Source of the DNA: Streptomyces sp. D2-8
GTDB lineage: Bacteria > Actinomycetota > Actinomycetes > Streptomycetales > Streptomycetaceae
Length of the DNA stretch: 64,000 nt
Reading direction: 5' to 3'
Assembly: GCF_023184515.1 (NCBI RefSeq)
Contig: NZ_JAAHBP010000015.1
Location: forward strand, 62,001 to 126,000
Shown here piece after piece: positions 9,114 through 19,842 of this stretch. Positions within the stretch are counted from its first letter, which is position 1. The number at the start of each line of letters is the position of its first letter. The notes beneath the pieces were generated by a model. The model saw only the letters and a program-made list of their open reading frames with translations, did no database searches and was not told the origin of the DNA. Made by a program: the position numbers and the translations under genes.

Positions 9114-9815
9114 CTAGCGCATTTCCGTCATCAGGCCGTGCAGAAATGTCAGGTCCACCTCTTCGAGGGAGGTGACGACCGTGCGGCGCAGGGACGGGGC
9201 GATGGGCGCGACGGAGGGCACGGCCACGACGTGGCAGCCCGCGGCCTCGGCGGCGGCGACTCCGGTCGCGGTGTCCTCGATGACGGCGCACCGAACCGGG
9301 TCCGCGCCGAGTCCGGCGGCGGCGGCGAGGTACGGGTCGGGGTGCGGCTTGGTGCGCGGCACCTCGTCACCGGCCACCGTCAGGCTGAAGTGGTGGGCGC
9401 CCAGCGAGGTCAGCACCCGGTCGATGATGCGCCGGTGCGAGGCGGAGACCAGGGCCGTGGGGATCTCGTACGCGTACAGCTCGGCCAGCAGCCGGCCGGC
9501 GCCCGGCATCAGCGGCAGGGCGCGGTCGATGCGCTCCTCGAAACCGTCGTTCAGGAGCACCGTGAGCTCGTCGAGGGCGATGTCGGCGCCGGTGGCCTCG
9601 ATGAGGAACCCCGCACTGCGGGTCATGGGGCCGCCGACCACGACATGCCGCCAGGACTCGTCGAGCGTGTGGCCGAGGGAGGCGAAGACCTCGGCCTCGA
9701 CCTCCCACCAGAAGCCCTCCGTGTCCACCAGGGTGCCGTCCATGTCGAGGAGCACGGCCTGCAGGGCCGACCCTTCGGCCGACCGGGTACCGAGCGCGGG
9801 GACCGTACTGGTCAT
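9114..9815 (-). CDS. HAD-superfamily hydrolase (phosphatase/phosphoglucomutase-like)
   Basis: A 233-residue HAD subfamily IA enzyme. Motif I is LLDMDGTLVDTEG (nucleophile and acid/base Asp), motif II is the Ser of LVSAS, motif III Lys lies in RTKPHPDPYL and motif IV is VIEDTATGV. A helical cap separates motifs I and II, as in beta-phosphoglucomutases and sugar or nucleotide phosphatases. The substrate cannot be told from sequence. ATG at 9815 is preceded by a strong GGAGG. It lies downstream of metH on the same strand, but a perfect palindrome at 9841-9868 separates them. Confidence 0.9.
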   Translation of the reverse strand: MTSTVPALGTRSAEGSALQAVLLDMDGTLVDTEGFWWEVEAEVFASLGHTLDESWRHVVVGGPMTRSAGFLIEATGADIALDELTVLLNDGFEERIDRALPLMPGAGRLLAELYAYEIPTALVSASHRRIIDRVLTSLGAHHFSLTVAGDEVPRTKPHPDPYLAAAAGLGADPVRCAVIEDTATGVAAAEAAGCHVVAVPSVAPIAPSLRRTVVTSLEEVDLTFLHGLMTEMR

Positions 9816-9840
9816 CCACCTACCTCCTTGAGGGACGATC

Positions 9841-9868
9841 AGGCCGGTTCCCACGTGGGAACCGGCCT
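9841..9868 (-). terminator. Perfect 28-bp palindrome downstream of metH
   Basis: Bases 9841-9854 are the exact reverse complement of 9855-9868, with no spacer. It lies 118 bases past the metH stop and 26 bases before the HAD start codon, so it is probably the metH terminator. It could alternatively be an operator for the HAD gene, as the centre is CCCACGTGGG. Confidence 0.55.
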
Positions 9869-9985
9869 GCAGTGGACCGACCAGTCTACGTCGTCCGTGG
9901 GCGAAGTGCCTCGTTTAGCGGCTGTGCCGGAGGGCACACCGTGTATACGCCGGGGGTCGCCGTGACGTGCACCGGGAAGCGCCCC

Positions 9986-12900
9986 TCAGCGGGCGTTGAA
10001 GTACTTCGCCTCCGGGTGGTGGATCACGATGGCGTCCGTGGACTGCTCGGGGTGCAGCTGGAACTCCTCGGACAGCTCGACGCCGATGCGCTCCGGCTGG
10101 AGCAGGTCGGCGATCTTGGCGCGGTCCTCCAGGTTGGGGCAGGCGCCGTAGCCGAGGGAGAAGCGGGCGCCCCGGTACTTCAGCTCGAACATGCCCTGCA
10201 TCTCGTCCGGGTCCTCGCCGGCGAAGCCGAGTTCGGAGCGCACGCGCGCGTGCCAGTACTCGGCGAGCGCCTCCGCCAACTGCACGGACAGCCCGTGCAG
10301 TTCGAGGTAGTCACGGTAGGCGTTGGCCTCGAAGAGCCGCGCGGTCTCCTCGCCGATGCGCGAGCCGACGGTGACGACCTGGAGGCCGACGACGTCCGTC
10401 TCGCCGGACTCCTCCGGGCGGAAGAAGTCGGCCAGGCACAGGCGGCGGCCCCGGCGCTGGCGCGGGAAGGTGAAGCGGGTGCGCTCGTTGCCCTGCTCGT
10501 CGAGGATGATCAGGTCGTCGTCCTTGGAGACGCACGGGAAGTAGCCGTAGACCACGGCCGCCTCCAGCATGTTCTCCGTCTGGAGCCGGTCCAGCAGGCC
10601 GCGCAGCCGGGGCCGGCCCTCGCTCTCGACGAGTTCCTCGTAGGACGGGCCCTCGCCGGTGCGGGCCTGCTTCAGGCCCCACTGGCCCTTGAACAGAGCG
10701 CCCTCGTCGAGCCAGCTCGCGTACTCCTTGAGCTGGATGCCCTTGATCACGCGGGTGCCGCGGAAGGGCGGCTCGGGGACGGGGTTGTCGGTGGCGACGT
10801 CGGAGCGGACGTGCCCCTCCTCGGGGCTCTCCTCCGCGGCGGCCGGGGCCGCGGCCCTGACCCGGCGCTGCTTGAGCTCGGGCAGCTTCGCTCCGGGCAC
10901 GCCCCGCTTGACGCCGATGAGGGCGTCCATCAGGCGCAGCCCCTCGAAGGCGTCGCGGGCGTAGCGGACTTCACCCTCGTAGATCTCGTGCAGGTCCTGC
11001 TCGACGTAGGCGCGGGTGAGGGCGGCGCCGCCGAGGATGACCGGGTAGCCGGAGGCCAGGCCGCGCTGGTTGAGCTCCTCCAGGTTCTCCTTCATGATCA
11101 CCGTGGACTTCACCAGCAGTCCGGACATGCCGATGACGTCGGCCTTGTGTTCCTCGGCGGCTTCCAGGATCGCGGAGACCGGCTGCTTGATGCCGAGGTT
11201 GACGACGTTGTAGCCGTTGTTGGACAGGATGATGTCGACGAGGTTCTTGCCGATGTCGTGCACGTCGCCGCGCACGGTGGCGAGCACGATGGTGCCCTTG
11301 CCGGCCTCGTCGGTCTTCTCCATGTGCGGTTCGAGGTGGGCGACGGCCGTCTTCATGACCTCGGCGGACTGCAGGACGAACGGCAGCTGCATCTGACCGG
11401 AGCCGAACAGCTCGCCGACGACCTTCATGCCGTCCAGCAGGGTCTCGTTGACGATGTCGAGCGCGGGCCGCTCCTGGAGGGCCTCGTCGAGGTCCGCTTC
11501 GAGGCCGTTGCGCTCGCCGTCGATGATGCGCCGCTTCAGGCGCTCGTCCAGGGGCAGGGCGGCCAGTTCCTCGGCCTTGCCGGCCTTGAGGGACTTGGCG
11601 GTGGCGCCCTCGAACAGCTGCATGAGCTTCTGCAGTGGGTCGTAGCCCTCGGCGCGGCGGTCGTGGATGAGGTCCAGGGCCGTCTGGACCTCCTCCTCGC
11701 TGAAGCGGGCGATCGGCAGGATCTTCGACGCGTGCACGATCGCCGAGTCCAGGCCCGCCTTGACGCACTCGTCGAGGAAGACGGAGTTCAGCAGGATGCG
11801 GGCGGCCGGGTTGAGGCCGAAGGAGATGTTGGACAGGCCGAGCGTGGTCTGCACCTTCGGGTGGCGCCGCTTCAGCTCGCGGATGCCCTCGATGGTGGCG
11901 ATGCCGTCCCCCCGGGACTCCTCCTGGCCGGTACAGATGGTGAAGGTCAGGCAGTCCACGAGGATGTCCTCCTCGTGGATGCCCCAGTTGCCGGTCAGGT
12001 CGTCGATGAGCCGTTCGGCGATCTCGACCTTCTTCTCGGCGGTGCGGGCCTGGCCCTCTTCGTCGATGGTGAGCGCGATGAGGGCGGCGCCGTGCTCCCG
12101 GGCGAGCGCAGTGACCTTGGCGAAGCGGGACTCGGGGCCGTCGCCGTCCTCGTAGTTGACCGAGTTGATCACCGCACGGCCGCCGAGCTTCTCCAGGCCG
12201 GCCCGGATGACGTCGACCTCGGTGGAGTCCAGCACGATCGGCAGGGTGGAGGCGGTGGCGAAGCGGCCGGCCAGCTCCTCCATGTCGGCCACGCCGTCGC
12301 GGCCGACGTAGTCCACGCACAGGTCGAGCATGTGCGCGCCCTCGCGGATCTGGTCGCGGACCATCTCCACGCAGTCGTCCCAGCGGCCTTCCAGCATGGC
12401 CTCGCGGAACTTCTTCGAGCCGTTGGCGTTGGTGCGCTCGCCGATGGCCAGGTAGGAGGTGTCCTGCCGGAACGGCACGGACTGGTAGAGGGAGGCCGCG
12501 CCCGGCTCGGGCTGCGGGCCGCGCTCGGTCGGGGCGGCGTCCCGGACGCGCTCGACCAGCTGGCGCAGGTGCTCCGGGGTGGTGCCGCAGCAGCCGCCGA
12601 CGAGGGAGAGGCCGTAGTCCCGGACGAAGGTGTCCTGCGCGTCGGCCAGCTCGGGCGCGGTCAGCGGGTAGTGCGCGCCGTCCTTGGTCAGCACCGGCAG
12701 GCCCGCGTTGGGCATGCAGGACAGCGGGATGCGCGAGTGCCGGGACAGGAAGCGCAGGTGCTCGCTCATCTCGGCAGGGCCCGTGGCGCAGTTCAGGCCG
12801 ATCATGTCGATGCCGAGCGGCTCCAGCGCGGTCAGGGCCGCGCCGATCTCGGAGCCGAGCAGCATGGTGCCGGTGGTCTCGACGGTCACCGAGACGATCA

Positions 12901-13501
12901 GCGGCACGGACTGGCCGGTGGCCTCCATGGCCCGGCGGGCGGCGATGACGGAGGCCTTGGTCTGGAGCAGGTCCTGCGTGGTCTCCACGAGCAGCGCGTC
13001 GGCGCCGCCGGCGAGCAGCCCCTCGGCGTTCTGCTGGTAGGCGTCCCGGATGGCGCCGAAGGTGGTGTGGCCGAGGGTGGGCAGCTTGGTGCCGGGTCCC
13101 ATCGAGCCGAGCACCCAGCGCTGCTGCCCGGTGCTGCGGGTGAACTCGTCGGCCACCTCGCGGGCGATCCGGGCACCGGCCTCGGACAGCTCGGTGACGC
13201 GCTCGGGGATGTCGTACTCGCCGAGGGCGGTGAGGTTGGCGCCGAAGGTGTTGGTCTCCACGCAGTCCACACCGACGTCGAAGTATGCGGAGTGGACCGA
13301 ACGGACGATGTCCGGGCGCGTCTGGTTGAGGATCTCGGTGCAGCCCTCGAGATTCTCGAAGTCCTCGAGCGTGGGGTCCTGCGCCTGGAGCATGGTGCCC
13401 ATCGCTCCGTCGGCCACGACCACGCGGGTGGCCAGGGCTTCTCGGAGCGCGGACACACGGGCCCGGCTGTCTGCGGAAGGGGTCGGCGGCAACGAGGCCA
13501 T
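9986..13501 (-). CDS. metH: Cobalamin-dependent methionine synthase
   Basis: A 1171-residue four-module enzyme that transfers the methyl group of 5-methyltetrahydrofolate through cobalamin to homocysteine. The N-terminal homocysteine module carries the zinc cysteines in GLNCATG (about residue 235) and GGCCGTTPEH (about 303). The pterin-binding module follows (about 345-620, with GERTNANGSKKF). The cobalamin module has the cap and the DVHDIGKN motif near residue 750 that supplies the lower axial His. The C-terminal SAM-binding activation module runs from about 860 to the end, with YFPCVSKDDD and GYGACPNLEDR. It is slightly shorter than E. coli MetH, as usual in actinobacteria. ATG at 13501 is preceded by GAGGGAG. 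It is divergent from gylR. No cobalamin riboswitch was recognised in the leader. Confidence 0.97.
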   Translation of the reverse strand: MASLPPTPSADSRARVSALREALATRVVVADGAMGTMLQAQDPTLEDFENLEGCTEILNQTRPDIVRSVHSAYFDVGVDCVETNTFGANLTALGEYDIPERVTELSEAGARIAREVADEFTRSTGQQRWVLGSMGPGTKLPTLGHTTFGAIRDAYQQNAEGLLAGGADALLVETTQDLLQTKASVIAARRAMEATGQSVPLIVSVTVETTGTMLLGSEIGAALTALEPLGIDMIGLNCATGPAEMSEHLRFLSRHSRIPLSCMPNAGLPVLTKDGAHYPLTAPELADAQDTFVRDYGLSLVGGCCGTTPEHLRQLVERVRDAAPTERGPQPEPGAASLYQSVPFRQDTSYLAIGERTNANGSKKFREAMLEGRWDDCVEMVRDQIREGAHMLDLCVDYVGRDGVADMEELAGRFATASTLPIVLDSTEVDVIRAGLEKLGGRAVINSVNYEDGDGPESRFAKVTALAREHGAALIALTIDEEGQARTAEKKVEIAERLIDDLTGNWGIHEEDILVDCLTFTICTGQEESRGDGIATIEGIRELKRRHPKVQTTLGLSNISFGLNPAARILLNSVFLDECVKAGLDSAIVHASKILPIARFSEEEVQTALDLIHDRRAEGYDPLQKLMQLFEGATAKSLKAGKAEELAALPLDERLKRRIIDGERNGLEADLDEALQERPALDIVNETLLDGMKVVGELFGSGQMQLPFVLQSAEVMKTAVAHLEPHMEKTDEAGKGTIVLATVRGDVHDIGKNLVDIILSNNGYNVVNLGIKQPVSAILEAAEEHKADVIGMSGLLVKSTVIMKENLEELNQRGLASGYPVILGGAALTRAYVEQDLHEIYEGEVRYARDAFEGLRLMDALIGVKRGVPGAKLPELKQRRVRAAAPAAAEESPEEGHVRSDVATDNPVPEPPFRGTRVIKGIQLKEYASWLDEGALFKGQWGLKQARTGEGPSYEELVESEGRPRLRGLLDRLQTENMLEAAVVYGYFPCVSKDDDLIILDEQGNERTRFTFPRQRRGRRLCLADFFRPEESGETDVVGLQVVTVGSRIGEETARLFEANAYRDYLELHGLSVQLAEALAEYWHARVRSELGFAGEDPDEMQGMFELKYRGARFSLGYGACPNLEDRAKIADLLQPERIGVELSEEFQLHPEQSTDAIVIHHPEAKYFNAR

Positions 13502-13804
13502 GAAAAGGGCTCCCTCGGATGCGACGGCTGTCGGCTTTGCGGCTTCCCGGACAGCGGAGGGCATCCGGGATGGGCGCACCGCGCCAGCGTAACCGGGAGT
13601 GGGCTTGGATGGGCAGCGCGTCCACGGGACGGACTGCGAGGGCACCGGAACGGCCGCCCGGGCGACGCGGCGGCCCCCGGCGGAGTAACAAATGGCGACC
13701 GGCCATTAGCGAGAGGTCGGCATCGACCGGTAGTGTTCGACATTGCCGAACGAGGGCTGTGGTGCCGCTTGTCGGCGGTCGAAGGGGACGGAGGCAGTAC
13801 GGCG
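13502..13804. other. Divergent metH/gylR promoter region
   Basis: This 303-base gap contains the presumed promoters of metH (minus) and gylR (plus) and the GylR-type palindrome at 13735-13751. The reverse strand was checked for the conserved B12-box pattern of cobalamin riboswitches and none was found. Confidence 0.5.
13735..13751. promoter_or_regulatory. Predicted GylR operator upstream of gylR
   Basis: GTTCGACATTGCCGAAC is a near-perfect inverted repeat (TTCGACA-T-TGCCGAA, one mismatched pair). The same core TCGACATTG-CGAAC recurs before glpF. It lies 54 bases upstream of the gylR start, which fits autoregulation of the IclR-type repressor. Confidence 0.7.
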
Positions 13805-14578
13805 ATGGCACGGAACATCCAGTCGCTCGAACGGGCGGCCGCGATGCTGCGGCTGCTCGCGGGCGGCGAGCGGCGGCTCGGCCTGTCGGACATCGCCTCG
13901 TCGCTGGGCCTGGCCAAAGGCACCGCCCACGGCATACTGCGCACCCTCCAGCAGGAGGGCTTCGTGGAACAGGACGACACCTCCGGGCGCTACCAGCTGG
14001 GCGCGGAGCTGCTGCGCCTGGGCACCACCTACCTCGATGTGCACGAGCTGCGGGCGCGCGCCCTGGTGTGGGCCGACGACCTGGCCCGCTCCAGCGGCGA
14101 GAGCGTCTACCTCGGCGTCCTGCACCAGCAGGGCGTGCTGATCGTGCACCACGTCTTCCGGCCCGACGACAGCCGGCAGGTCCTGGAGATCGGGGCCATG
14201 CAGCCGCTGCACTCCACGGCCCTGGGCAAGGTGCTGTCCGCCTACGACCCGGTGGCGCACAGCGAGGCCCTGGAAGCCGACCGCAAGGCGTTCACCGACC
14301 GGACGGTGTGCGAGCCCGAGGATTTCGAGCACCTCCTCGACGTGACCCGCGCGCGGGGGTACGCGGCGGACGTCGAGGAGACCTGGGAGGGCGTGGCCTC
14401 GCTCGCCGCTCCCATCCACGACCGGCGGCGCATGCCGGTCGGCGCGGTCGGCATCACCGGCGCCGTGGAGCGGCTGTGCCGGTCCGACGAGGAGGGCGCG
14501 CTCCGGCCCGAGCTCATCGCGGCGGTCCGCGACTGCGCCCGCGCGGTCTCGCGGGACCTGGGCGCCGGGCGGTTCTGA
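13805..14578 (+). CDS. gylR: IclR-family glycerol operon regulator GylR
   Basis: A 257-residue regulator. The N-terminal winged HTH (about 1-65) contains LGLSDIASSLGLAKGTAHGI, and the IclR effector domain follows (about 75-250) with MQPLHSTALGKVLSAY and GVASLAAPI. Known GylR of S. coelicolor represses gylR itself and the glycerol catabolic operon, with glycerol-3-phosphate as the probable inducer (established knowledge). The position directly before glpF-glpK-glpD and matching palindromes at 13735 and 14743 support the same role here. ATG at 13805 follows a GGAGG 11 bases upstream. It is transcribed in the same direction as glpF across a 262-base gap. Confidence 0.95.
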   Translation: MARNIQSLERAAAMLRLLAGGERRLGLSDIASSLGLAKGTAHGILRTLQQEGFVEQDDTSGRYQLGAELLRLGTTYLDVHELRARALVWADDLARSSGESVYLGVLHQQGVLIVHHVFRPDDSRQVLEIGAMQPLHSTALGKVLSAYDPVAHSEALEADRKAFTDRTVCEPEDFEHLLDVTRARGYAADVEETWEGVASLAAPIHDRRRMPVGAVGITGAVERLCRSDEEGALRPELIAAVRDCARAVSRDLGAGRF

Positions 14579-14742
14579 CGGCACACGAGCGGACCGGGGC
14601 GCCGTACGGCGTTCCGGTCCTCGGCATGTCCGCGCTCACCTGCGGCGAAGATCCTTCAGCCCGCGGCGATCAGTAACGATCGTGTTATCGACTACACAGC
14701 TCTTGACGTGCTCGTAACCCCGAAGCAAGACTCCCGTCCATC

Positions 14743-14759
14743 GGTCGACATTGTCGAAC
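14743..14759. promoter_or_regulatory. Predicted GylR operator upstream of glpF
   Basis: GGTCGACATTGTCGAAC contains the perfect inverted repeat TCGACA-T-TGTCGA (14745-14757) and matches the site before gylR at 15 of 17 positions. A possible -10 element TAGAGT (14779-14784) lies about 20 bases downstream. A repressor here would cover the -35 region of the glpFKD promoter. Confidence 0.72.
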
Positions 14760-14840
14760 AGCTACCGGCAATACGCGCTAGAGTGTGACAACGCCAGGCC
14801 GGTATCGAACTTCCCTGGACGTAGGACAAAGGAGTCGCGG

Positions 14841-15635
14841 GTGTCCAGCTCCGACATCTTCATCGGCGAGACCATCGGTACCGCCATACTCATCCTCCTC
14901 GGCGGCGGCGTCTGTGCCGCCGTCACGCTGAAGGCTTCCAAGGCCCGCAACGCCGGCTGGCTCGCCATCACCTTCGGGTGGGGCTTCGCGGTGCTCACGG
15001 CCGTCTACACTGCGGCGCCGCTGTCCGGCGCCCATCTGAACCCGGCCGTCACCATCGCGATCGCGATCAAGGACGGCGACTGGAAGAACGTCCCGGTCTA
15101 CTGGGCCGGACAGATCCTCGGCGCCATGATCGGCGCGGCCCTGGTCTGGGTCGCCTATTACGGCCAGTTCCACGCACACCTCACCGACCGCGAGATAGTC
15201 GGCGGTCCGGGTGCGCAGGACACGGCGGTCAAGGCCGTCGAGGCGCAGGAGAAGGGCGCCGGCCCCGTGCTGGGCGTCTTCTCCACCGGCCCCGAGATCC
15301 GGGTCGCCTGGCAGAACATCGCGACGGAGGTCATCGGCACCATCGTGCTGGTGCTCGCCGTGCTCACGCAGGGCCTGAACGACAAGGGCAACGGCCTGGG
15401 CACCCTGGGCGCCCTGATCACCGCGCTCGTCGTGGTCTCCATCGGCCTGTCCCTCGGCGGCCCGACGGGGTACGCGATCAACCCGGCCCGTGACCTCGGT
15501 CCGCGCATCGTGCACGCCCTGCTGCCGCTGCCCAACAAGGGCGGCTCCGACTGGGGCTACGCCTGGGTTCCGGTGGTCGGCCCGCTCCTCGGCGGGGCCA
15601 TCGCCGCAGGCATCTACAACGTCGCGTTCGCCTAG
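14841..15635 (+). CDS. glpF: Glycerol facilitator (aquaglyceroporin)
   Basis: A 264-residue MIP-family channel letting glycerol diffuse across the cytoplasmic membrane. Both pore motifs are present: NPA in GAHLNPAVTIAIA (about residue 63) and NPARD in YAINPARDLGPR (about residue 214). The Asp after the second NPA-R is the hallmark of glycerol-conducting members as opposed to pure water channels. Six hydrophobic segments are visible. GTG at 14841 follows AAAGGAG; an in-frame upstream start lacks a ribosome site. It is the first gene of glpF-glpK-glpD, driven from the promoter region carrying the GylR-like palindrome. Confidence 0.95.
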   Translation: MSSSDIFIGETIGTAILILLGGGVCAAVTLKASKARNAGWLAITFGWGFAVLTAVYTAAPLSGAHLNPAVTIAIAIKDGDWKNVPVYWAGQILGAMIGAALVWVAYYGQFHAHLTDREIVGGPGAQDTAVKAVEAQEKGAGPVLGVFSTGPEIRVAWQNIATEVIGTIVLVLAVLTQGLNDKGNGLGTLGALITALVVVSIGLSLGGPTGYAINPARDLGPRIVHALLPLPNKGGSDWGYAWVPVVGPLLGGAIAAGIYNVAFA

Positions 15636-15720
15636 GAGCGGCATTTCCCGCCGCTTCGCGAAACTCTCGGCACGCGCCGTACGTAAAGCCCCATAAACAC
15701 GGAACTTCCAGGAGCACACA

Positions 15721-17259
<1,539 letters not shown>

Positions 17260-17267
17260 GAAACAGC

Positions 17268-18884
17268 ATGACCACCAAGTCCACCCTGCAGTCCGTGCCT
17301 GCCCTGGGGACGCACCCGGCCTCCGGCTCGAACCCGAGCCGAGCCGAGACCAGGGAGCAGCTCTCCAAGGCGTCGTACGACCTTCTCGTGATCGGCGGCG
17401 GCATCCTGGGCATCTCCACCGCCTGGCACGCCGCGCAGTCCGGCCTCAGGGTGGCTCTGGTGGACGCCGGCGACTTCGCCGGTGCCACGTCCTCCGCCTC
17501 CTCCAAGCTGCTCCACGGCGGTCTGCGCTACCTGCAGACCGGCGCGGTGAAGCTGGTGGCGGAGAACCACTTCGAGCGCCGTGCGGTCTCCCGCCAGGTG
17601 GCTCCCCACCTGGCGAACCCGCTCACGTTCTACCTCCCCGTGTACAAGGGCGGGCCGCACGGCGCGGCGAAGCTCGGCGCGGGCGTCTTCGCCTACTCCG
17701 CGCTCTCCGCGTTCGGTGACGGCGTCGGGCACCTGCTCTCGCCGGCCAAGGCCGCGCAGGACGTGCCCGAGCTGCGCACCGAGAACCTCAAGGCCGTGGC
17801 CGTCTACGGCGACGACCAGATGAACGACGCCCGCATGGCGCTGATGACGGTCCGCGGGGCCGCCGAGGCGGGTGCGGTCGTCCTCAACCACGCCGAGGTG
17901 ACGGGCCTGCGCTTCACGCAGGGCCGCGTCACCGGCGCCGAGCTGAAGGACCGGCTGTCCGGCGACGAGTTCGGCGTCAGCGCCCGGCTCGTGCTGAACG
18001 CGACCGGCCCGTGGGTCGACCACCTGCGGAAGATGGAGGACCCGAACGCGGCGCCGTCCATCCGCCTGTCGAAGGGCGCGCACCTGGTCCTCAAGCGCAC
18101 CTCCCCCTGGAAGGCCGCGCTCGCGACCCCGATCGACAAGTACCGCATCACCTTCGCCCTCCCCTGGGAGGACATGCTGCTGCTCGGCACCACCGACGAG
18201 GAGTTCGAGGGCGACCCGGCGGACGTCTCGGTCACCGACCAGGACATATCCCAGATCCTCGACGAGGCCGCCTTCTCGGTCCGCGACCAGCAGCTGAGCC
18301 GCGACCTCATCACCTACTCCTTCGCGGGCCTGCGGGTGCTGCCGGGCGGCCCCGGCGACACCTCCAAGGCCAAGCGGGAGACGGTCGTCACCGAGGGCCG
18401 GGGCGGCATGCTGTCCGTCGCGGGCGGCAAGTGGACCACCTTCCGGCACATCGGCCGTACGATCATGAAGAAGCTGGAGGCGCTGCCGGGCCACCCGCTG
18501 GGCGACGACTTCGAGCCGATCAGCGCGCTGCCGAAGAAGCTTCCGCTGCCCGGCATCGCCAACCCGCGTGCGGTCGCCCACCGGCTGCTCACCGACCGGC
18601 CGGCGCCCGGCCCGCGCATGGCGGCCGACACGGCCAGGCACCTGGCCACCCACTACGGCTCGCTGGCGTTCGACATCGCCCGGCTGGCCAACGAGAGCCC
18701 CGAGCTCGCCGAGCGCGTCCACCCCGACGCCCCGGAGATCTGGGCGCAGGTCGTCTGGGCCCGGGACCACGAGTGGGCCGAGACGCAGGACGACGTGCTG
18801 CGCCGCCGCACGACGCTGACGATCCGCGGCCTCGCCACGGACGACGTGCGGGCCAAGGTGCAGGACGTGCTCGACAAGAAGTAG
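17268..18884 (+). CDS. glpD: FAD-dependent glycerol-3-phosphate dehydrogenase
   Basis: A 538-residue membrane-associated flavoenzyme oxidising glycerol-3-phosphate to dihydroxyacetone phosphate and passing electrons to the quinone pool. The FAD-binding Rossmann motif VIGGGILGISTAWHAAQ lies near residue 43. ATSSASSKLLHGGLRYL (GlpD signature) follows, and the GGKWTTFR C-terminal FAD contact lies near residue 385. The C-terminal helical domain (about 410-538) is complete. Eight bases separate it from glpK. The operon ends at the hairpin 18911-18948. Confidence 0.97.
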   Translation: MTTKSTLQSVPALGTHPASGSNPSRAETREQLSKASYDLLVIGGGILGISTAWHAAQSGLRVALVDAGDFAGATSSASSKLLHGGLRYLQTGAVKLVAENHFERRAVSRQVAPHLANPLTFYLPVYKGGPHGAAKLGAGVFAYSALSAFGDGVGHLLSPAKAAQDVPELRTENLKAVAVYGDDQMNDARMALMTVRGAAEAGAVVLNHAEVTGLRFTQGRVTGAELKDRLSGDEFGVSARLVLNATGPWVDHLRKMEDPNAAPSIRLSKGAHLVLKRTSPWKAALATPIDKYRITFALPWEDMLLLGTTDEEFEGDPADVSVTDQDISQILDEAAFSVRDQQLSRDLITYSFAGLRVLPGGPGDTSKAKRETVVTEGRGGMLSVAGGKWTTFRHIGRTIMKKLEALPGHPLGDDFEPISALPKKLPLPGIANPRAVAHRLLTDRPAPGPRMAADTARHLATHYGSLAFDIARLANESPELAERVHPDAPEIWAQVVWARDHEWAETQDDVLRRRTTLTIRGLATDDVRAKVQDVLDKK

Positions 18885-18910
18885 GCACGGGTACGGATGA
18901 CCCCGCTTCC

Positions 18911-18948
18911 GGAAGGGGCGGCTCCACGCCGACGGAGCCGCCCCTTCC
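18911..18948 (+). terminator. Terminator of the glpFKD operon
   Basis: A perfect 15-bp stem (18911-18925 with 18934-18948) has an eight-base loop and starts 27 bases after the glpD stop codon. Confidence 0.85.
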
Positions 18949-19012
18949 GCGTTCCCGCGCACGCATAATGACCTGATACGTCGGAGGTTTTGAGCACACT
19001 GGGAGGCCTGCC

Positions 19013-19684
19013 ATGGCAGTCACCGACGAGGCGATCGAGAAGATCAAGGGAATGATCGTCTCCGGCGCGCTGCGCCCGGGCGACCGGCTGCCCAAGGAGA
19101 GCGAACTCGCCGCCGACCTCGGGCTGTCCCGCAACTCCCTGCGGGAGGCCGTGCGTGCCCTGTCGCTGATCCGGATCCTGGACGTACGGCAGGGCGACGG
19201 CACCTACGTCACCAGCCTCGACCCGCAACTCCTGCTGGAGGCGATGAGTTTCGTCGTCGACTTCCACCGTGACGACACGGTCCTGGAGTTCCTGGCCGTA
19301 CGCCGCATCCTGGAGCCGGCCGCGACCGCGATGGCGGCCGCGCGGATCAGCGAGCAGCAGCTGGACGCGCTGTCGGCCCAGCTGGACCAGCTCGGCGAGT
19401 CCCCGTCCGTGGAGGATCTCGTCGCCTGCGACCTGGAGTTCCACCGGGGCATCGTGCACAGCTCCGGCAACTCCGTGCTGTGCTCGCTGCTCGACGGTCT
19501 TTCGGGTCCCACCACCCGGGCCCGGATCTGGCGCGGCCTCACCCAGGAGGACGCCGTCGCCCGCACCCTGCGCGAGCACCGCGCGATCCTCGCCGCCCTG
19601 CGCGACCGGGACGCCGAGGCGGCCCGCTCGTGGGCGACCGTGCACATCGCGAGTGTGGAGCAGTGGCTGCGCTCCACGCTGTGA
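19013..19684 (+). CDS. GntR-family (FCD-type) transcriptional regulator
   Basis: A 223-residue FadR-subfamily regulator. The N-terminal winged HTH includes LRPGDRLPKESELAADLGLSRNSLREAVRAL and GDGTYVTS. The all-helical FCD ligand domain (about 80-220) has the usual metal-binding residues in DLEFHRGIV and the late His of WATVHIASVEQW. The ligand and regulon are not predictable. It starts 64 bases after the glp terminator, so it has its own promoter. ATG at 19013 follows GGGAGG. It lies 158 bases before the PAC2 gene in the same direction. Confidence 0.92.
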   Translation: MAVTDEAIEKIKGMIVSGALRPGDRLPKESELAADLGLSRNSLREAVRALSLIRILDVRQGDGTYVTSLDPQLLLEAMSFVVDFHRDDTVLEFLAVRRILEPAATAMAAARISEQQLDALSAQLDQLGESPSVEDLVACDLEFHRGIVHSSGNSVLCSLLDGLSGPTTRARIWRGLTQEDAVARTLREHRAILAALRDRDAEAARSWATVHIASVEQWLRSTL

Positions 19685-19842
19685 CCAGGGCGTCACGGAC
19701 TGCTCGGATGAATCCGGGGTGTTCAGGGGTGGATCGCGGGGCAGTGATGGGGTCACTCCCCCTGCAAGGGGGCTGCGGGCGCCCCCGCGGCACGCCGTAA
19801 GGTTGGGTGGTCAAGCGAGGGCACGTCGGAAGGAGGCGCTGG

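Noticed and set aside
9841..9868. Operator reading of the palindrome containing CACGTG
   Set aside because: Length, G/C content and position after metH favour a terminator; kept only as an alternative in the feature.
13502..13740. Cobalamin riboswitch in the metH leader
   Set aside because: The minus-strand leader was read for the conserved B12-box pattern and no convincing match was found. A covariance-model search would settle it.
10971..13811. A 946-codon Arg/Pro-rich frame on the minus strand
   Set aside because: Out-of-frame shadow of metH with low-complexity Arg/Pro/Gly composition typical of shifted high-G/C frames.
9872..14578. A 1568-codon open frame on the plus strand reading through the metH region
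   Set aside because: It is the antisense shadow of metH; only its last 258 codons, from 13805, are real (gylR). The upstream part lacks a ribosome site and any recognisable domain.
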